From assembly GCF_002368415.1 (NCBI RefSeq), contig NZ_AP018290.1:3547614-3611613 (forward strand): 64,000 nt of DNA. Reading direction: 5' to 3'. Position numbers and translations under genes: made by a program. Source of the DNA: Calothrix sp. NIES-4105. GTDB lineage: Bacteria > Cyanobacteriota > Cyanobacteriia > Cyanobacteriales > Nostocaceae. Of this stretch, positions 9,669 to 18,523 are shown piece by piece. Position 1 is the first letter of the stretch. Every line of letters starts with the position of its first letter. Under the pieces are notes generated by a model. The model saw nothing but the letters and a program-made list of their open reading frames with translations. It was not told the origin of the DNA and made no database searches.

Positions 9669-11225
9669 CTAGTTGTTACTGCTGCCCAGAACGAATAAAG
9701 TCAAAAGAGTGCCACTGTTCCAAAGGCTATGTAGCATCATTGGCGCCAGTAAATTTCGCGAACGAGTATAGACTACTCCAAGGATGATCCCCAAGGAAGT
9801 AAGAGGTAAAATTTCTGACAGGCTAAGGTGAGCAGCAGCAAAAATAAAACTGCTTACTAAAATTGATGCCCATACAGGCATATAGCGAGTCAGCGATGGC
9901 AGTAGAAAACCACGAAACAGAAATTCCTCAAACAATGGAGCAGCGATAGCAGCAGTTATGAAAAATATACCTAGGGCAACAGAGTCCTGTGCTTCGAGAG
10001 CTAATTGCAGTAAAGGGTTACTTCCACCTTGTCCTCGCCAGATTTGTTCATTGACTAATGAGACGAAAAGCACGATGGGTATAGCAACACAATAACCACC
10101 TAATCCCCACAGTATCCACTTACCACCCAAGCGAAAGCGAAACCAATCATTATCGAGTGGTGAAAAAGGTTTGATAGAGAAATATAGAACTGATATTGAA
10201 CCCGCAGCAAGAAGAATATAGGTAATTAGTACATATATAGCTTGCAAACGAATATTACCTGCAGGACGAGGAAGAGGTAATAAAGAAAAGAAGAGTGGAA
10301 CTAAAATTTGCCCCATAAAGAAAAAGCCACCGACGAAAACTTGTAGAATCGTCTCAGCATTCCAAGGTGTTGACCAAGATAGTGTGCTGTTGTGTGCTAA
10401 TAGCGATTCTTTTCCTTTTAATAACCGTTGAACTAATAAGAAAATCAGCATAATTAAACCGATTAATCCAGCTAGGTTGGGCACTACGCCAACAATGCTT
10501 AACTGTAGTAAGGCTTTTTCTGCTTGTTGTTGCTGTGATACTTCAAGAGTTTTAAGTGCGTCGTTACGTTCTTGAAGTGTATAAAGTTGGTATAGCGCGC
10601 GAGTTCTAAACCACCCATTTAGTTGACTTTGAATCAATTCTTGAGCATCAGGTAGCAGTTGCTTTTGATTACCCCATAAACCCGATAATACGCGCGCGGT
10701 TTTGCTCATTTCTGGATAAATTAGCTGACGTTGCGCGACTTGCTCCCAAGTATCGAGCGCTAACTGAGTTTTAGAAAGTTCTGCTTGGAGTACTCCTAAA
10801 CGTAGTTCGAGTTCGGTAAGTGTTTTCTGCTGTTCGTCAAGCGATTTTAATAAAACTTTTGATTCTAGCTGGTTTTGCGCTATTAGTTTTGAGTTTACTT
10901 GGTTTTCTGGCTGTGTAATCGGTTGACGCATCTCGATACGGTCTTTGGTTTTTTCTATAGCACTCTTCGCTTTTTGACGCGCTTTTTCGTATTGTTGAGC
11001 TGCGCTTTCAGTTGGGTTTGCTCCTAAAATCGCATTTTGCGCTCCCTGATAGTTGTTTTTATCATCTTCTGGTTTCCACTCTTGCGCTTGTAGGACTATA
11101 TCGGTTTGGTAGAGTTCTAAGCGACTTTGATACTGAGGTTCTTGTAAAGTTTCGTATAGTCTTGACCCTGATGTCAGAATTGCCAATACCGTTAATACAA
11201 TTAATATTATTCGCTTTAATGTCAT
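9669..11225 (-). CDS. CPBP-family intramembrane glutamic endopeptidase
   Basis: A 518-residue membrane protein. The N-terminal helix (LKRIILIVLTVLAILTSGS) is followed by a long extracytoplasmic coiled-coil-like region (about residues 80-230), then eight or so membrane helices. The CPBP (CAAX protease, ABI) motifs are near the C-terminus: EEFLFRG, FIFAAAH and MMLHSLWNSG. Members cleave or process membrane proteins; no substrate is known here. I used the ATG at 11225 rather than the GTG four codons upstream. The gene is divergent from the CbiG-CobJ gene. The coiled-coil N-terminal extension is longer than in simple CPBP proteins. Confidence 0.92.
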   Translation of the reverse strand: MTLKRIILIVLTVLAILTSGSRLYETLQEPQYQSRLELYQTDIVLQAQEWKPEDDKNNYQGAQNAILGANPTESAAQQYEKARQKAKSAIEKTKDRIEMRQPITQPENQVNSKLIAQNQLESKVLLKSLDEQQKTLTELELRLGVLQAELSKTQLALDTWEQVAQRQLIYPEMSKTARVLSGLWGNQKQLLPDAQELIQSQLNGWFRTRALYQLYTLQERNDALKTLEVSQQQQAEKALLQLSIVGVVPNLAGLIGLIMLIFLLVQRLLKGKESLLAHNSTLSWSTPWNAETILQVFVGGFFFMGQILVPLFFSLLPLPRPAGNIRLQAIYVLITYILLAAGSISVLYFSIKPFSPLDNDWFRFRLGGKWILWGLGGYCVAIPIVLFVSLVNEQIWRGQGGSNPLLQLALEAQDSVALGIFFITAAIAAPLFEEFLFRGFLLPSLTRYMPVWASILVSSFIFAAAHLSLSEILPLTSLGIILGVVYTRSRNLLAPMMLHSLWNSGTLLTLFVLGSSNN

Positions 11226-11395
11226 TACTGTTCTCACTCCAAACCTTATCCAAACATCCTAAACCGCATTATCGCCTATATTGTGAGGTCGGCGCCTATA
11301 GAAAAAGTAAGGTTTAGTGGTTTGTGAGTGTGAAATTGTCAAAAAGCGTCTTTTGGCTTGGTAATATAATTCTGGTACAAAATTAACTATCAAGA

Positions 11396-13159
11396 ATGCT
11401 CCAAAAAGCTGCGATTATTGTACTTAACCAAAATAGTGTTGCACTTGGGCGCCAAATAGCAAGTGCATTAAGAGGTGGTACCGTTTACGGGTTAGTAAAG
11501 CGCACCAAGGAGGTTGATATTGGTTTTGAGAATTTCGGGGATACGCTACGCGAGTTGTTCGCAAGTGGGACTCCAATAGTTGGTGTTTGTGCTGCTGGGA
11601 TTTTAATTCGTTCGCTTGCTCCCATTATCTCTGACAAACGCCAAGAACCACCTGTTCTAGCTGTCGCTGAGGATGGTAGTGCTGTAGTACCTCTGTTAGG
11701 GGGACTCCAGGGAGTTAATGATATGGCTAGACTTATTGCAGCAGCGCTTGAGGTTCCACCAGCAATTACAACGACAGGAGACATTCGCTTCCGCACTGCA
11801 CTACTTGCTCCTCCAAAAGGATACTACCTAGCAAATCCAGAATCTGCAAAGGGTTTCATCTCAGATTTGCTTGCAGGTGCAAAAGTTAAGTTGCAATTTA
11901 ATACTCAAGAAAATCTAAATTGGCTAATTGATAGCAAACTACCTTTTGATGCAAATGGAGAGTTAGAGATTCGGATTACCGAATACCAAACTGATTACAC
12001 TCCCGACTGTTTAGTGTATCATCCTGCTACCTTAGCTATTGGTGTAAGTCTAAATGGGTCAAATGTAGAAGATGCAGTAGTTATAGTTAGACAATTATTA
12101 GCTTCTGCTCGACTGAGTGAAAAATCTATAGCTGGAGTGTTTGCTCGTGATCAAGATGCTGCTCAACCTGCAATTAATGAAATTGCGCGCGTTTTAGATG
12201 TACCGCTTCGGCTTTTAGAGTTAGGAAATATACAAGGGGTTCAACAAAAAGATATAGAGTCTCAAGATAAAATGGCTGAGTTACTAGCCTTAACGGCAGC
12301 GGGTACATCTGGTAAATTATTAACGCAAGTATCAAATTCTACTGTATCAATTGCCATCGCTTCATCTGCTTCCGTGATTGATGCTGATATAATTGGCAAG
12401 CCTAGAGGAAAATTGTATATCGTTGGAACTGGCCCTGGTGCTGCCGCTTGGATGTCTCCTGAAGTTAAACGAATACTTAATGAGGCAACTGATTTAGTCG
12501 GTTATAGTTTTTACTTAGATTTAGCAGGCGCCTTACGTCCTGGACAACGGCGCCACGAGTTTGATAATCGTGAAGAGTTGGCACGGGCAAAAATGGCTTT
12601 AGATTTAGCAGCAGAGGGGCGTAATGTTGTTATTGTTTCATCGGGCGACCCTGGTATTTACGCAATGGCAGCAGCTGTATTTGAAGTGCTTGACTCGAAC
12701 TTAGTACAGGAATGGCAGCGTGTACAGGTGGCTGTTGCCCCAGGTATATCAGCTGTGCAAGCTGCTGCCGCTAAAATTGGGGCGCCGATAGGGCATGATT
12801 TTTGTGTTATTTCTTTATCTGATATTCTTAAGTCTTGGTCTATCATTGAACGTCGTATTACCGCTGCTGCTGCTTCAGATATGGTTATAGCTTTTTATAA
12901 CCCTGCATCGAAACAACGCACTTGGCAGTTGAAAGAAGCGCGCGACATTTTACTAAAATATCGTTTACCTGAAACTCCAGTTGTTCTCGCTCGTAATTTG
13001 GGTAGGGAGGGTGAGTCTATTATGGTGAGGACACTTGGTGAGTTATCTGTTTTGGATGTCGATATGCGGACTTTAGTGTTGGTTGGTTCCAGTAAGACAC
13101 GTGTTGTTGAGCATTGTGAGGGGGTTTGGGTTTATACACCGCGCGAGTATCTTGAATGA
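11396..13159 (+). CDS. cobJ: CbiG-CobJ fusion, cobalamin ring contraction protein
   Basis: A 587-residue fusion. Residues about 1-285 resemble CbiG (cobalt-precorrin-5A hydrolase family; VGVCAAGILIRSLAPII, EDGSAVVPLLGG, GVFARDQDA). Residues about 335-587 are an SAM-dependent precorrin-3B C17-methyltransferase (GKLYIVGTGPGAAAWMSPE, VSSGDPGIYAMA, VAVAPGISAVQAAAAKIGAP). Together they carry out C17 methylation and steps around ring contraction and opening in B12 synthesis. Such fusions are common in cyanobacteria. The ATG is preceded by AATATAATTC-type AT-rich sequence; no B12 riboswitch was seen upstream. Other cobalamin genes are not adjacent. Confidence 0.92.
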   Translation: MLQKAAIIVLNQNSVALGRQIASALRGGTVYGLVKRTKEVDIGFENFGDTLRELFASGTPIVGVCAAGILIRSLAPIISDKRQEPPVLAVAEDGSAVVPLLGGLQGVNDMARLIAAALEVPPAITTTGDIRFRTALLAPPKGYYLANPESAKGFISDLLAGAKVKLQFNTQENLNWLIDSKLPFDANGELEIRITEYQTDYTPDCLVYHPATLAIGVSLNGSNVEDAVVIVRQLLASARLSEKSIAGVFARDQDAAQPAINEIARVLDVPLRLLELGNIQGVQQKDIESQDKMAELLALTAAGTSGKLLTQVSNSTVSIAIASSASVIDADIIGKPRGKLYIVGTGPGAAAWMSPEVKRILNEATDLVGYSFYLDLAGALRPGQRRHEFDNREELARAKMALDLAAEGRNVVIVSSGDPGIYAMAAAVFEVLDSNLVQEWQRVQVAVAPGISAVQAAAAKIGAPIGHDFCVISLSDILKSWSIIERRITAAAASDMVIAFYNPASKQRTWQLKEARDILLKYRLPETPVVLARNLGREGESIMVRTLGELSVLDVDMRTLVLVGSSKTRVVEHCEGVWVYTPREYLE

Positions 13160-13165
13160 TTTAAC

Positions 13166-13206
13166 CACAAAGGGCACAAAGGGCACAAAGGAAGAGAAGA
13201 AAGGGA
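13166..13206. repeat. CACAAAGGG short tandem repeats
   Basis: Units of ACAAAGGGC and purine-rich variants lie between the CobJ gene and the nucleotidyltransferase-like gene. Complementary versions occur at 16600-16670 and 40385-40425. Confidence 0.7.
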
Positions 13207-13212
13207 AGAAAT

Positions 13213-13686
13213 ATGAATGATGTTATATCTGAAAATCATATTCAAGCTTTACAGTTTATTATTCCAATTTTTGAGCAAAATGATATTACATATCGAATTA
13301 CAGGAGGATTAGCTGGCAATCTTTATGGTTCGCTCTGGGAATTACATGATATTGATCTCGAAGTAGCACAAAAAGATATCGAATTGGTTGCTGAACTTTT
13401 TAAGGAGTATATCGCTATTGATTTAATGCGTCTTGTTGATGATGAGTTTGATTTACTTATGATGACACTTGTAATTCATGGAGTTGATATCGAAATAAAT
13501 CAAGCTGAAGAAGCGTTTATATATCATGATGATACACCTGTTAAATTAGATGATGATTTGTCTGCGTTTCACACGTTTTATTTTGAAGGTTTAAAGCTAA
13601 AGGTTAAACCGTTGAAACAAATTATTGAATATAAGCAATTACTTGGGCGCCATAATGATGTAATTGATTTAATTACGTTAACTTAA
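13213..13686 (+). CDS. Nucleotidyltransferase-fold protein
   Basis: A 157-residue protein with a minimal nucleotidyltransferase signature: TGGLAGNLYGS (residues about 31-41) followed by LHDIDLEV, giving the G-G/S plus D-x-D arrangement of the polymerase-beta-like fold. A third acidic position may be in VDIEINQ (about 95-101). Proteins of this size and layout resemble ANT(2'')/antitoxin-like nucleotidyltransferases, but no toxin partner is adjacent. It is AT-rich relative to the upstream CobJ gene and may be a mobile accessory gene. The fold is likely; the function is unknown. Confidence 0.7.
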   Translation: MNDVISENHIQALQFIIPIFEQNDITYRITGGLAGNLYGSLWELHDIDLEVAQKDIELVAELFKEYIAIDLMRLVDDEFDLLMMTLVIHGVDIEINQAEEAFIYHDDTPVKLDDDLSAFHTFYFEGLKLKVKPLKQIIEYKQLLGRHNDVIDLITLT

Positions 13687-13761
13687 TTTATATGATATTA
13701 TATTGCCATGAATTCACGTATGTTATAGAATATTGTCTTTGTGCAAATTCTTGTGAAGACA

Positions 13762-14472
13762 ATGAAAGTATTTATCGTTCACGCTCATCCAGAAATACAA
13801 AGTTTGAATAGTGCATTAACTCGACACGCAAGGGATATTCTTCAACAAACGGGTCATGAAGTAATCATCTCTGATTTATATAGTATGAACTTTGACCCAG
13901 TTTCCGACCGTCGTAACTTTACTTCACAAAAAGACTCTGAATACTTTAAGCAGCAAAACGAAGAGAATTATGCAACGGCAAACGATAGTTTTTCTCTTGA
14001 TATTAAAGCTGAAATGGAAAAGCTATTTTGGTGTGATGTACTAATTTTTCAATTCCCACTTTGGTGGTTTGGTTTACCAGGAATATTAAAAGGATGGGTG
14101 GATAAGGTATTTGCAGCAGGCAAAATTTATGGTAGTGGAAAATGGTATGACAATGGAGTTTTTCAAGGCAAAAAAGCTATGTTGTCATTAACTACTGGTG
14201 GAAAGTTGCCTATGTACACCGAAGTTGGTTTACATGGAGACATTCATAGTATTCTTTACCCTATCCATCACGGAATTCTTCGCTATGTCGGTTTTGATGT
14301 ATTACCACCTTTTATTGTATTTGGCGTCACTAAAATAAATGACGAACGACGTAAGGGTTATTTAAGAGAATACGAAGAAAGATTATTAAGCATTAATGAA
14401 ACTTACCCAATTATTTATCCAGCATTAGCTGATTTTGATGAAAACTTCCAATTAAAAAGCTCAAACTCATAA
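13762..14472 (+). CDS. NAD(P)H-dependent quinone-type oxidoreductase, flavodoxin-like fold
   Basis: A 236-residue flavoprotein of the NQO1/MdaB/KefF family. MKVFIVHAHPEIQSLNSAL is the FMN/FAD-binding start, and FQFPLWWFGLPGILKGWVDKVFAAG is the conserved family core. It is expected to reduce quinones or similar acceptors using NAD(P)H in the cytosol. I used the ATG at 13762, because the core strand starts there; a GTG lies seven codons upstream. A truncated relative of its C-terminal 60 residues lies at 52038-52241 on the other strand. The gene is followed 26 bases later by tmk. Confidence 0.9.
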   Translation: MKVFIVHAHPEIQSLNSALTRHARDILQQTGHEVIISDLYSMNFDPVSDRRNFTSQKDSEYFKQQNEENYATANDSFSLDIKAEMEKLFWCDVLIFQFPLWWFGLPGILKGWVDKVFAAGKIYGSGKWYDNGVFQGKKAMLSLTTGGKLPMYTEVGLHGDIHSILYPIHHGILRYVGFDVLPPFIVFGVTKINDERRKGYLREYEERLLSINETYPIIYPALADFDENFQLKSSNS

Positions 14473-14498
14473 TACATTTCATAATCTATTTAAATATT

Positions 14499-15137
14499 AT
14501 GCAAGGCAAATTAATCGTCTTTGAAGGGGTAGAAGGGTGTGGTAAGACTACTCAAATTCAGCTCACTAGCGAATGGTTGCTTATGAAGGGTGTTCCAGTT
14601 ATCGTTACGCGAGAACCTGGAGGTACACCCACCGGAAGACATCTGCGAAGATTATTACTCGAAGCTAATAATAATGCAATTGATCCCCGTACTGAACTTT
14701 TATTGTATGCTGCTGACCGCGCGCAACATGTCGAGCAAGAACTAAAACCAAATCTAGCAGCAGGAAAATATATATTATGTGACCGTTTTATTTATTCCAC
14801 CATTGCTTACCAAGGTCATGGTCGTGGTTTAGATATGAAATTAATCAACCAATTAAATACAATTGCAACTGCTGGTTTGGAAGCTGATTTAGTGGTGTGG
14901 TTTGACATCGACGTTGAAACTGGACTCGCGCGCAAACGTAGAAGCGCTTATGTTGCTGACCGAATCGAACTTGAATTAATTGACTTTCATCACCGTGTAC
15001 AACAAGGATACACAATTCTAGCTAGCATGTACCCTGAAAAAATTGTTAAAATCAATGCAAACCAGGACATAAATACTATACAGAGTCAGATTCAGCAAGT
15101 TTGTATCCAACGTCTCCCAGACTTACCTATAAAATGA
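14499..15137 (+). CDS. tmk: Thymidylate kinase
   Basis: A 212-residue dTMP kinase (dTMP + ATP to dTDP + ADP) for DNA precursor synthesis. The P-loop FEGVEGCGKTTQ lies at residues 8-19, the DR-motif region is VTREPGG, and DRFIYSTIAYQGHGRG forms the thymidylate-binding part. Length is typical. The stop overlaps the start of holB by four bases (ATGA), which suggests translational coupling. Confidence 0.96.
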   Translation: MQGKLIVFEGVEGCGKTTQIQLTSEWLLMKGVPVIVTREPGGTPTGRHLRRLLLEANNNAIDPRTELLLYAADRAQHVEQELKPNLAAGKYILCDRFIYSTIAYQGHGRGLDMKLINQLNTIATAGLEADLVVWFDIDVETGLARKRRSAYVADRIELELIDFHHRVQQGYTILASMYPEKIVKINANQDINTIQSQIQQVCIQRLPDLPIK

Positions 15138-16081
15138 CAGATTTTTTTGCACCTCTAGTTGGACAACAACAGGCAGTAGAGTTATTGAAACAAGCCGTCG
15201 CCAAAAATAGAATTGCTCCAGCATATTTATTTACAGGCGCCGATGGAGTTGGTAGAAGTGTGGCCGCGCGTTGCTTCATTAAATTATTGTTTTCAAACCA
15301 ATCTGATAACTTATTGAGTGACTCAACAACTAAACGTTTACAGCAAGGAAATCATCCTGATGTACTCTGGGTACAACCAACATACCAACACCAAGGACAA
15401 CGCTATACGCCAAAAGAAGCAGCTGAAAAAGGAATTAAACGCAAGGCGCCACCAGTTATTCGGCTTGAGCAAATACGTGAAATTACTGCGTTTTTAAGTC
15501 GTCCCCCAATGCTCGCACCCAGAAGTGCAGTAGTAATTGAACAAGCCGAAACAATGGCAGAGTCTGCAGCGAATGCTTTACTTAAAACTCTTGAAGAACC
15601 AGGAAAAGCAACGTTAATTTTAATGGCGCCTTCAGTTGATGCCATACTACCGACTATCGTGTCGCGATGCCAGCGAATACCATTTCATCGCTTAGACACA
15701 TCAGGAATGACAGAGGTATTAACTTTGACAGGACATCAAGAAATTTTGGAGCATGAAGCAGTTATGAGTATAGCTGCTGGAAGTCCTGGAGAAGCAATAG
15801 CATCATACAAACAAATGCAAGCTATAAATTCCGACTTATTACAATCTATTACAAAGGCGCCTGCAAACTACCGCGAATGCTTAGAACTAGCCAAACAAAT
15901 TGAGAAAGAATTAGAAACCGAAGCTCAATTATGGCTAATAGACTATCTACAACAATCCTACTGGCAACAGCAACATCAACCAAGTATTATCAAGCTACTT
16001 GAACAAGCCAGAAAAAATCTACTTTGCTACGCTAACCCACGTTTGGTTTGGGAATGTACCTTTTTAAAAATGCTTGGTTAA
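15134..16081 (+). CDS. holB: DNA polymerase III subunit delta-prime
   Basis: A 315-residue clamp-loader subunit. PLVGQQQAVELL starts the AAA-type fold; the P-loop is degenerate (GADGVGRS, arginine in place of lysine), as expected for the non-ATP-binding delta-prime role. LLKTLEEPGKATLILMAPS and IVSRCQRIPFHRL are the conserved delta-prime/tau motifs. I used the ATG at 15134, which overlaps the tmk stop, over a TTG eleven codons upstream. It acts with tau and delta to load the sliding clamp. A tmk-holB pairing is common in bacteria and supports the call. Confidence 0.94.
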   Translation: MTDFFAPLVGQQQAVELLKQAVAKNRIAPAYLFTGADGVGRSVAARCFIKLLFSNQSDNLLSDSTTKRLQQGNHPDVLWVQPTYQHQGQRYTPKEAAEKGIKRKAPPVIRLEQIREITAFLSRPPMLAPRSAVVIEQAETMAESAANALLKTLEEPGKATLILMAPSVDAILPTIVSRCQRIPFHRLDTSGMTEVLTLTGHQEILEHEAVMSIAAGSPGEAIASYKQMQAINSDLLQSITKAPANYRECLELAKQIEKELETEAQLWLIDYLQQSYWQQQHQPSIIKLLEQARKNLLCYANPRLVWECTFLKMLG

Positions 16082-16136
16082 CTTAACGTCAATGGCGAGG
16101 GCGCCCATCCCACGAAATTTTGAGCCAGCAGAACGA

Positions 16137-16812
16137 GTACTACTGGTTAACTCAACAGGTAGTACCATGCACCATTTGGTTAATTCAACCTGAAACAAAA
16201 AATGGCGCCTGAACCAGTACTACTGGTTAACTCAACCAGTAGTACCAAATTGCGTTACGCCGAACTTGTACATCATGTAAAAGCTCATAATGGTAAATAT
16301 TCTGCTGCAAGCGACTCAAAATTTATACTTGTATGATTTTACGAGAAAATACGAAAAATTAAGTATTTGTTCGTATAAAAAATTGGCTTTTCATTTTTGC
16401 TAGAAGTATTTTTTAAACTCATGTATTTGCTCTTCAAAAGTACTATCAGTTGATTTAACCTTTACCTAAAAAGTGGTACCTACAGAATCAGTACTACTGG
16501 TTAACTCAACAGGTAGTACTATGCGCCATTTGAACTAGCACTATCAACGTACTACTAGTGGTCTGTGTCATTAGTTTTGGGAGGTAATATCTTAATAATT
16601 CTTTCTTTGTGCCCTTTGTGCCTTTGTGGTTTTTTCCTCTTTTCTCTGTACTCTCTGTGTCTCTGTGGTAAAAAAAATTATATGCACTGCACAGGCGCCT
16701 TGGCCTATGCTACAACTTCCCAAAACTTATGACATGGACTACTGGTTAATTCAACGTGAAACAAGAAGTTGCTGCCCAAACGAGTACTACTGGTTAACTT
16801 AACCAGTAGTAC
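16137..16812. repeat. Cluster of GTACTACTGGTT palindromes
   Basis: Four near-perfect palindromes with 12-base arms GTACTACTGGTT and loop AACTC lie at 16137-16165, 16217-16245, 16491-16519 and 16784-16812, plus a half copy near 16740. ACCAAATTGCGTTAC follows two of them. The cluster fills most of the gap between holB and the next gene and is interrupted by a MITE-like element at 16556-16744. No coding sequence lies in this gap. Confidence 0.85.
16556..16744. mobile_element. MITE-like element, copy 1 (with internal repeat)
   Basis: Imperfect terminal inverted repeats of about 25 bases: TAGTGGTCTGTGTCATTAG... at 16556-16580, and the complement of CAGTAGTCCATGTCATAAG... at 16720-16744, both ending TTTTGG. 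The interior holds CTTTGTG/CTCTGTG-type tandem repeats (about 16600-16670), so the element is about twice the size of the other copies (46644-46742 and 59570-59666). No transposase is encoded. Confidence 0.75.
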
Positions 16813-16841
16813 CAAATTGCGTTACTTACAGAAGCTTTAAG

Positions 16842-17336
16842 TTATCTATATATTTTGCGTTTTCTTTTCTTGGGCTTTTGCACTGGACGCATTGCTTCAC
16901 GTCCAAGTACAAACATACCTGCTACACCAACGTTAACAAACCAAATATATTGATGCCAGTATTTTGCTACCTGTTCAACAGGATTTAATTCTGGATGTAG
17001 TGTGTTTAAGTACAATAATAAAATAATTACCATCAGCGCACTGAAGCCAACAAAACTTAAACCAACTTGAATCCTTGCTGGTCGAAGTTCCCAATCAGAT
17101 ATTTGCTCAACATCAATTTCTGCTAGCTCATTTAAAGTATTATCTGCTACTATATTTGCCTCTTCAAGGCGCCTGCTAATATTTGCAGGTAAGATTGGAA
17201 CAATGGCAGCAACAGTTGGACGACGCAGTAAAGCTTCAGCGTCTCGCAGTATCTCTAAAGATTTTCGATGTGTCGGTTCGGCAAATTCAAAACTTTCCGT
17301 AGCGGTTTGAGCGGTGTTTTGAGATTCTAAGTCCAT
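16842..17336 (-). CDS. Conserved hypothetical membrane protein
   Basis: A 164-residue protein with a soluble, charged N-terminal half (residues 1-85, helical) and two membrane segments, residues about 90-110 (VGLSFVGFSALMVIILLLYL) and 130-148 (YIWFVNVGVAGMFVLG). It ends in a very basic tail (KPKKRKRKIYR). I do not recognise a family with known function, although the sequence type is cyanobacterial. It is flanked by repeat DNA on both sides: the palindrome cluster downstream and GTGCTGA repeats upstream. Confidence 0.65.
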   Translation of the reverse strand: MDLESQNTAQTATESFEFAEPTHRKSLEILRDAEALLRRPTVAAIVPILPANISRRLEEANIVADNTLNELAEIDVEQISDWELRPARIQVGLSFVGFSALMVIILLLYLNTLHPELNPVEQVAKYWHQYIWFVNVGVAGMFVLGREAMRPVQKPKKRKRKIYR

Positions 17337-17340
17337 TTGA

Positions 17341-17396
17341 GTGCTGAGTGCTGAGTGCTGAGTGCTGAGTGCTGAGTGCTGAGTGCTGAGTGCTGA
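17341..17396. repeat. Eight perfect GTGCTGA heptamer repeats
   Basis: GTGCTGA is repeated eight times in uninterrupted tandem between two reverse-strand genes. It belongs to the same family as the arrays at 18043-18158, 49815-50143 and the insertion at 6731. Confidence 0.95.
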
Positions 17397-17443
17397 GTAA
17401 CAGTTCAGAACTCAGCGAGTTATTTTCTAGTTTAACGTTGAGT

Positions 17444-17998
17444 TTACGATGTTTGTTGTAACTCGTTTAATCGTGCTAGAACTTCTTTACTATGAATATT
17501 CGGATTGACCTTAACAAAGGTTTCACGTAGTGTTCCTTGCGGGTCAATAATAAAACTGTGACGCATTGAAATAAAACTCATCCATGAACCATAAGCTTTA
17601 CTTACTGCACCAGTGGTATCAGCGAGTAGGGGAAATTTTAATCCTTCTGAGTCACAAAACTCCGCGTGTGAGTCTATGTCATCTGCACTAACCCCAATAA
17701 CTTCGGCATTTTTTTGGATGTATTTGGGTAAATCTTCTTGAAACCGACGCGCTTCAATCGTGCATCCTGATGTAAAGTCTTTTGGATAGAAGTAAAGCAC
17801 TACCCATTTACCACGCAAGTCTTTTAGCCCTATTGTTCCATTACCAGTATTAGTTGGTAATGTAAAATTGGGTGCAGGTTTGTTAATTTCGGGTAATTTA
17901 CCACCTAGTGCATGGGCAACTGGCGCCAAATTGAACCAACACAAGAAAGTCAGACAGCCTACAAGAACTATATTCAGAAAATTGCGGCGAGAAACCAT
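17444..17998 (-). CDS. Peroxiredoxin Q (BCP-type) with export signal
   Basis: A 184-residue thiol peroxidase reducing H2O2 and alkyl hydroperoxides with thioredoxin-type partners. The N-terminus MVSRRNFLNIVLVGCLTFLCW, ending near AHA (residue 29), looks like a signal peptide, with SRRNFL close to a twin-arginine motif. The catalytic motif is YFYPKDFTSGCTIEA, and the resolving cysteine is in HAEFCDSEG, the PrxQ pattern. It is probably in the periplasm or thylakoid lumen, as for other signal-bearing cyanobacterial PrxQ proteins. It lies between two GTGCTGA repeat arrays. Confidence 0.93.
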   Translation of the reverse strand: MVSRRNFLNIVLVGCLTFLCWFNLAPVAHALGGKLPEINKPAPNFTLPTNTGNGTIGLKDLRGKWVVLYFYPKDFTSGCTIEARRFQEDLPKYIQKNAEVIGVSADDIDSHAEFCDSEGLKFPLLADTTGAVSKAYGSWMSFISMRHSFIIDPQGTLRETFVKVNPNIHSKEVLARLNELQQTS

Positions 17999-18042
17999 TT
18001 ATACAAACCAAAATCACATCTTCATATAAGTTTACAATAGAG

Positions 18043-18158
18043 TGCTGAGTAGAAAGTGCTGAGTAGAAAGTGCTGAATAGAAAGTGCTGAGTGCTGAGTA
18101 TTAATTCAAACTACTCAGCACTCAGCACTCAGCACTCAGCACTCAGCACTCATCACTC
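18043..18158. repeat. Inverted GTGCTGA arrays forming a hairpin
   Basis: A left array of GTGCTGA units mixed with GTAGAAA/ATAGAAA heptamers (18043-18098) faces a right array of the complement TCAGCAC (18113-18158). The two can fold into a long hairpin between the peroxiredoxin gene and sipA. Confidence 0.85.
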
Positions 18159-18375
18159 ATTCAACTGATTCAATATATTGACTATCAATAAGGAATGTTC
18201 CGCGCGTGAAGCGTATACCCCAATATCCACCAGGGCGCCGATCAATTACAATACCTTCCTCACCAAGCTGAATAATTTCGGGAGGACGCAGCATTGGCAT
18301 TGTATCAGCAGTTTTGACATATGGTGGCAATGCGACGACGCGAACTTTACTACCAACAATAAATTCTTTAGACAT
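18157..18375 (-). CDS. sipA: SipA-like regulatory protein (DUF3148)
   Basis: A 72-residue SH3-like protein with VGSKVRVVALPPYVKTAD, TMPMLRPPEIIQLGEEG and RRPGGYWGIRF, which match my recollection of the SipA/DUF3148 family. SipA binds the essential histidine kinase NblS, and in unicellular cyanobacteria it modulates high-light and stress signalling. Length is normal. The stop region sits at the end of a GTGCTGA-derived repeat (CATCACTCATTC), so the repeat abuts the gene. The assignment rests on the conserved strings, not on a search. Confidence 0.78.
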   Translation of the reverse strand: MSKEFIVGSKVRVVALPPYVKTADTMPMLRPPEIIQLGEEGIVIDRRPGGYWGIRFTRGTFLIDSQYIESVE

Positions 18376-18523
18376 TTTCGGTTCGCTTTGGGGCGCCTCA
18401 ACGCATAATCACAAATATCTACAAAAATACCAGCAAACCTACCCCATAAACTATAGATTGAAACTCAACCTACTCATGTTTTTGGGCGGGTTGAGTTTAC
18501 AATGGTAAATTTGTTCTGATAAA

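Noticed and set aside
11238-11395. Cobalamin riboswitch upstream of the CbiG-CobJ gene
   Set aside because: No B12-box-like GCCACTG element or extended structured leader was seen in the 158 bases.
15134-16081. Degenerate P-loop (GVGRS) in delta-prime as a sign of gene decay
   Set aside because: The clamp-loader delta-prime subunit is known not to bind ATP, and the change fits the family.
17341-17396. Possible CRISPR array
   Set aside because: Perfect tandem heptamers without spacers, as at 18043 and 49815; these are short tandem repeats, not repeat-spacer units, and no cas genes are present.
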